DNA from: Cephalotus follicularis
Taxonomy: Eukaryota > Streptophyta > Magnoliopsida > Oxalidales > Cephalotaceae
Reading direction: 5' to 3'
Assembly (NCBI GenBank): GCA_001972305.1
Contig: BDDD01005216.1
Span: 68,188-132,187, forward strand
Length of the DNA stretch: 64,000 bases
The notes beneath the pieces are model-generated. The model made no database searches. It saw only the letters and a program-made list of their open reading frames with translations, and had not been told where the DNA came from. Below, piece after piece: positions 59,096-64,000 of the stretch. Both the position numbers and the translations under genes were made by a program. Position 1 is the stretch's first letter. Each line of letters starts with the position of its first letter.

Positions 59096-60710
59096 AAGGT
59101 CGGCTACAAAACTCTATCCCTTGATCACAACATCACAGCCTCTGTAGACTCGTCCTACACGGTAACTGTGGCCCATAGGAACAGATACGGCAATCTCTTC
59201 GTTCAAGGAACTTAACACTCCACATGCATGTATGCAAAATGCATAGGCGAGAAAATATAAAGAGCCCCAGTGTCAAACAAGACCGTGGCATCTCTGCCAA
59301 AGATAAGAGCCTTACCTATAGCCACGTTCGCGGATCTATGTGCATCTTCTCTGTTCAGAGCATAGACCCTAGCTGATGCCGCTGGTCTGCCCTGCTGACG
59401 ACTTCCACCAGCCCTGGATGATCCCACTTGCGAAGCCGTTGATCCACCTTTGGCTCCCGCAGGTTGTCTGTTAGAAGCAACTGATCCAGGTGTCGTCGTG
59501 GTCTGCTGGACTTGTGGACAATTTCTCTTTAAGTGCCCAACATGGCCACACTGGAAGCATTCAAGGGTGTCTGTCTTGCAGTTGCCAAAGTGGAAGCAAC
59601 CACACTTCTAGCACTTGGGAGGCTATTGAGAAACTGAAGAGCTCTGGTGCCTGCTCTGCTACGCTCCACTTGCTGTAGGAGGATTTGTCTGCTACGAAGA
59701 AAACGTCCCCGGGCCATCAGTCCCGCCCTGTCCTCGGTTTCCACCGTCAACTTGATGGTTGGAGTACCGTTTCCTTCGTTTCCCTTGTCCTCGGGAAGAA
59801 CCCTCTCCTTGAGCAGACTGCTGTCCATCTCTCTTTTGTCCCCTTTCTTGGCGGTTCCTCTGTTCCATGATACTCTGCTCAACTCTCTTGGCAGATTCCA
59901 CCATATCTCTAAAGACAGTCCAGTTGGTTGCTGCCACAGTATGTCTCACCTCGAGATTCAACCCATCCAAGAACTTCTCACATCTCTCCTCTTGGTCTGC
60001 AACCAAAGCCGGAGCAAAATGTGACAACTCCATAAAACGGTATTCATACTGGGTCACGGTCATACTTCCTTGACATAGATGCAAAAACTCTCTCCTCTTC
60101 CCCTTCACGAAGGTAGCCGGGAAGAAGTACTGACGAAACTCTCTCTTGAAAACATCCCAAGTGATCATAGCAACATCAGTATGTCTAGCTTGGAGAGCTT
60201 CCCACCAACGAAGAGCATTCTTCCTTACCAAGAAGACGGCAAGTCCAACGCGTGAGTCGTTGGAAACTCCCATCTCTACAAAGAGCATCTCAAGATGATT
60301 CAGCCATGCCTCAGCATTCGCTTGATCATCCGTTCCCTCAAAAGTTGCAGCACCGAAATGTTGCAGACGTTCCACTGGTAAAGATTGAGGTCGAGAACCA
60401 CTCAAAGCTTGTGCTATCATCGTAGCAAACTGCACCCACTCGACCTAACCACCACTACCAATCGGAGGAGGTACATGCACTGATGACTGTGCTGCCAGGA
60501 CCTCAGCTGCCAAAGCTGGTTTAGTTTCTTGTTCAACCACTCCAGGGTTAGCCTGCACACCAGGTCTAACTGGAGGCAGTTCTTGATCCACGTGTGGTGG
60601 GGAAGTCTCTCTTCCTCTACCCTGACCACGTCTTATGGCTGGGGAGACCCCTCGTCCCCTACCCATGCCACTTCCTCGAGTTTGACACGGAGGCACCATC
60701 TACCTTCACA
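59096..60710 (-). pseudogene. gag and start of protease remnant of H
   Basis: The start near 60699 (MVPPCQTRGSGMGRGRG) is preceded on the minus strand by GTAG. Parts: a glycine/arginine-rich head; the gag body with HFGAATFEGTDDQANAEAWL, then FLVRKNALRWWEAL and YEYRFMELS (about 59900-60390); a basic linker; a CFQCGHVGHLKRNC knuckle (about 59525-59565); and the protease catalytic LFDTGA near 59260. Solo LTR G interrupts the protease; the gene resumes at 55522. It is broken. Confidence 0.85.
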
Positions 60711-60810
60711 TGCAAGGTGAGGACATTACTAACATGTGTACTACATGAAATGCAATGCATGCATACCCCCAAAAGTCTCCAAAGAAAACACAAGGAAACT
60801 AAACCGGTCT

Positions 60811-60823
60811 CTCTGATACAAAA
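60811..60823 (-). other. Primer binding site of H (diverged)
   Basis: The minus strand reads TGTATCAGAGAG, one base short of the usual tRNA-iMet complement, next to the LTR terminus at 60828. Confidence 0.65.
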
Positions 60824-60827
60824 AAGC

Positions 60828-63800
60828 TGACACGCCCCGTTCCCGAGCACCCCCGCTCGAGGACGGCCGTGCCAGGTGGAAGGATCCCTCACCTGGATCC
60901 CTAACCAAACCCCAACAACAACAAAGGCTAACACTAAGCGCAGGGCAGGCGTTAAAACACGCTGCTGAGGAGAGCCGTGCTCCCCAGGCCAAACGCTCCC
61001 AAGGCATAAATATAAGGAATGCCCGAGCATGAAGGAGGAAAGAAGGGAGGGTATAACAGCAAAAGAACCCCTACTTAAACTGTCCCCAAAGCTCACCGTT
61101 TAACTAAAATAAACGTGCACAACACCCACTTAGCAAACACACCGTTTAACTAAAGGGAACAAACGCAACACCCACTTAGCAAACGCACCGTTTAACTAAA
61201 GGGAACGCGCACCATACTCACTGCCCAAACGCACTGTTCCACTAAAGGGAACATGTTAGGGGAGGGAGCCAGGGCAAAGAATGCAACACTACATCTTGCC
61301 TGGGGTCCCGGGTAGGGGATGCCAACACAACATGATGTACCACACACTAGGCCTGCGCCCCATCCTAAGAAACGCCTTCCCAGGACGAACCATCCTCGAG
61401 CATGTCCTCATTGGATGACATCACTTAACAAAAGACTAAGCCTGGGAAAAACACAAGGGCCCGGGGACAAACACCAAGCATATGGGACAACTACCCGAGG
61501 TCCCCCAAACGCTCAAACTACACTAAGGAGATAGAATCTCACCCCAGCCAGGTACCCAGAGGATCCACCAGGGCTCACCTACCAAAATGTCTCCAGGGAC
61601 CGAACTGGTCCAAGGTCGGGAGGATGGGCAAGACTAAAGAGAACTGCTTACCTCCACTTAATGCGTACGGCATGCCCGGGAGCTTAGGGTTAACCAACCC
61701 GAGCTGCGAAGTCAACCTAAGGTTTGACCAACAAACCAAAGCCACCCTTCCCCAGCATCTCTGCAAAGGTGCCACGAACGAAAGGGCCCGGGAAGAAACA
61801 CTGAAGTTTCACCAAGACCAGGGCTGGGGAGACCTGCTCCTCTGCCCAGGGTCAAACAACCCCCGAACTTCTACGTCGTCCCTGCACACCCAAACACTAA
61901 GCCAAAAATAGCCCCAAGGCTGGGAAAATAGCACAAACAATAAAGTATAAATAACAATAAAAGAAAAGAATTATATACACGGTCCCGGGAAAACTGTCGA
62001 GGATGCCCAACATCCAAGAGTTTTACACGTGTTTGCAAGAAGGTTTTACAAGACATAGATATTAACAAAACAATACAACAAAACCCCCAAGAATGTCCCC
62101 AAATGCATGAAGGTGTCGTGGCCTAGGAGCCATCCTCAGGTGCTGCGTCCGGCGTCTACCTCTCTCTACAAGCTGTCCTTAGTCGATCTCAAGAACACTG
62201 CTGCGCCGTTCCCTCTACACACAAAACTGAGAGGGGATTAGTCAAACAGACTAGTGAGTAAGATCAAGGAATATCCTGGGTGACCCACTTCCACTGGGGT
62301 ATCAATTGTCAAGGTGAACGTGCCCTGCCCCAACAGGGCCGATAACAACCCATAACCACTGCTCAACAAAACAAGGCAGAGGTGAAAATATACAAGGATA
62401 TCAATGAAAAAAAAGAAAGCCCGGGGAGACGTCAGAGCTACCAACTCAATGACTGACCTCAAGGAAAGAAGATAAACAACAGTTTATATATCAGAAAATG
62501 CCAAGGATCCAAGGATCAACAAAAGATCAACTCTAAGGATCAACAATTCTCACGCGGCTACTGGTACTGTATCAATCATAAGCACATTCCACACACGCAC
62601 ACGAACAATTGACTCACACACTTCCATAGCTAGAACCACCTCGGCAACATAAATAACAACTCCGTTGACGTTCTATCAACGTGGTCATGGGCTACAAGAT
62701 TGAACACATCCCTCATATACTCATATAGATACCCACTTCCAAAGCACCGTATGAAGATCGGTAGAAGGGTTACGCAAGCTCTCCTCCCCCGGCAAATCAC
62801 ACGTCGGCCCACCTCACTACATGAACCTCTAACGAGGGGCTATGCAAGCCCACCCCCATCGGCAATCACGAACTCAACACTACACTAGGTGAACCTCGAT
62901 CGAGAAGCTACCTCGTCGGCAATCACATAGTGTTAATATCATCCAAAGGGCCCGTGAATCACCGCTCAGCCCCACCCTTGACGAGATAACAGAGGAGAAC
63001 CTCGGCTCAGAGGTAAGTGTATCACCACTTAGGCCATCTCGTGCTGGTATTCTCTTACATAACCAAGTAACCAGCATCCAGTAACCAGTACCCGAGGACA
63101 ACAACACATGATATCAAATAAAGCGTGAATACTTAAACAGAAAGGGGAAACAACAAGTTCAACCCAGGCGTTGAGCCTTCAGCTCGAAAACAAAGTATTC
63201 ACATGCAGTAACAACAAGATGACAGTAGAAGAAATCCTAGTCAAAGATAATACCATGGAAGGTCATAATAACAATAAACCCTCAGTTATCAATTGATAGA
63301 AAGAAGAACATCCCACTCACAAGTATCAACAACTTTCTCAGCTAGCTTCCCAGTTGCGCGGGCTCCGTGCCTAGATCCTCCTCTACAAGACCAAGACACA
63401 ACAACGCTTAGCTACCATGAACAACATCTCTGAAGCTATGCAAGAACCATAAACAACCATGAAAACCAAGGCAAAGCTCTTCCTCAGCCTCAAAGGTCGT
63501 GCCTGCACCAACCATGCAATGCACCAAAATGTATCGAGGAGGACACTCACCTGCTAGACCTGTAGACAGGTGAAAGAAAGTCCCAACCTCAAACAACGCT
63601 CAAAGCTTCAGAAGAAAGATGAAGATGAAAGATGAAGCTCACTCTCCCAAATGCTTCTTCAAACGTGAAAGATGGATAAGACGTCTGCCAAAACCAACAG
63701 CCAAACTTCTTAAGCAAGCTTTGCACATATCCCAACACCAACTATACCTCTCTTATAACTTAACCACATCATATAGCATTGGGTCTCCACCAAGCCCGAA
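60828..63800 (-). repeat. 5' LTR of H (interrupted by L2)
   Basis: It starts TGACACGCCCCG and matches both parts of the other H LTR. It has a 46-base tandem repeat (61094-61260; CACCGTTTAACTAAAGGGAA starts at 61094, 61140, 61186 and 61232). It is cut at 63801, before the end seen in the other copy. There is no gene inside. Confidence 0.85.
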
Positions 63801-64000
63801 TGTAACACCCCCGATCAGTGGGAGTCGCCACAGTGCATAATACCAAAACTAAACAGATCATATCATGTTAAAAGGTTCATCTTTATTAAAAACGTGATGG
63901 TTTAAAGCATATCCATAACATATAAAAACTGATCATAACTGAAACTTATCCAAAATCCAGAAGTCATAAACTGAAATAACACATTGTTTAATTATCGGGT
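63801..64000 (-). repeat. L2: start of an L-type LTR, cut by the window end
   Basis: TGTAACACCCCCGATC is the terminus seen for L at 3065, and the next ~180 bases resemble L (for example AAGTCATAAACTGAAA). Orientation is inferred from L. Only 200 bases are visible. Confidence 0.65.

Larger units (their letters stand above)
38328..63800 (-). mobile_element. Element H: Ty3/gypsy Tekay-like fossil carrying three later insertions
   Basis: Minus-strand order: 5' LTR (60828-63800, cut by L2), primer site, gag, protease, RT, RNase H, integrase, polypurine tract (52383-52400), 3' LTR (49688-52382 plus 38328-38819, split by E). Solo LTR G splits the protease region. The right target site lies beyond the window. 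Without insertions the element would be roughly 11 kb. The gag lacks the basic start of the A, S and C1 group, so H is a separate family, but its integrase tail (LRNKTIPLVKILW) is chromodomain-like. It is broken, with several interruptions. Confidence 0.9.

Overview
The window looks like intergenic heterochromatin of a flowering plant, probably a eudicot; I cannot name the species. I find no host protein-coding gene and no intact RNA gene. Nearly every base can be assigned to LTR retrotransposons inserted into one another. The evidence is direct: TG...CA termini, five-base target duplications, tRNA-iMet-type primer sites (TGGTATCAGAGC) next to LTR ends, polypurine tracts, and recognisable gag, protease, reverse transcriptase (RT), RNase H and integrase blocks. 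All coding blocks are broken fossils.

Layout. 1-2790: a plus-strand Ty3/gypsy (Tekay/Del chromovirus-like) copy, element A, cut by the window edge. 2791-about 6030: start of the body and the large LTR of a minus-strand element, L. About 6033-13785: plus-strand gypsy element B with two LTRs. 13786-16281: the 3' part of LTR F, packed with minisatellites. 16282-37975: an old minus-strand Ty1/copia (Sirevirus-like) element, K, split by later arrivals: solo copia LTR J (16594-19092) holding gag-only gypsy copy C1; solo LTR D (20013-26559) holding solo LTR C2 (20732-23711); an inverted piece of LTR G near 27070-27312; and a two-LTR minus-strand gypsy element, S (28450-36436). K's own LTR is cut at 37976 by an LTR fragment, M0. 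M0 is cut at 38328 by gypsy element H of the same family (minus strand, to the window end). H carries E (38820-49687, plus) in one LTR, solo LTR G (55528-59090) in its body, and L2 (from 63801) in its other LTR. Five insertions (J, D, C2, S, G) have perfect five-base target duplications, which fixes the order of events: K is oldest; E, G, C1 and C2 are among the youngest.

The most interesting content is in the long (2.5-4.3 kb) LTRs rather than the genes. (1) Several families carry two arrays of a short palindromic word per LTR (GTCGAC/ATCGAT type), with a spelling specific to the family. (2) Families share splice-donor-like modules in mid-LTR and a branch site plus AG just before the gag ATG, suggesting a leader intron that would remove the primer binding site. 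(3) Pieces of 5S rRNA lie inside two different elements. (4) LTR G has a three-copy, 174-base higher-order repeat. (5) E is an LTR-body-LTR-body tandem whose body is far more decayed than its LTRs.

Family names come from motif recognition alone. Junctions given as 'about' are read by eye.
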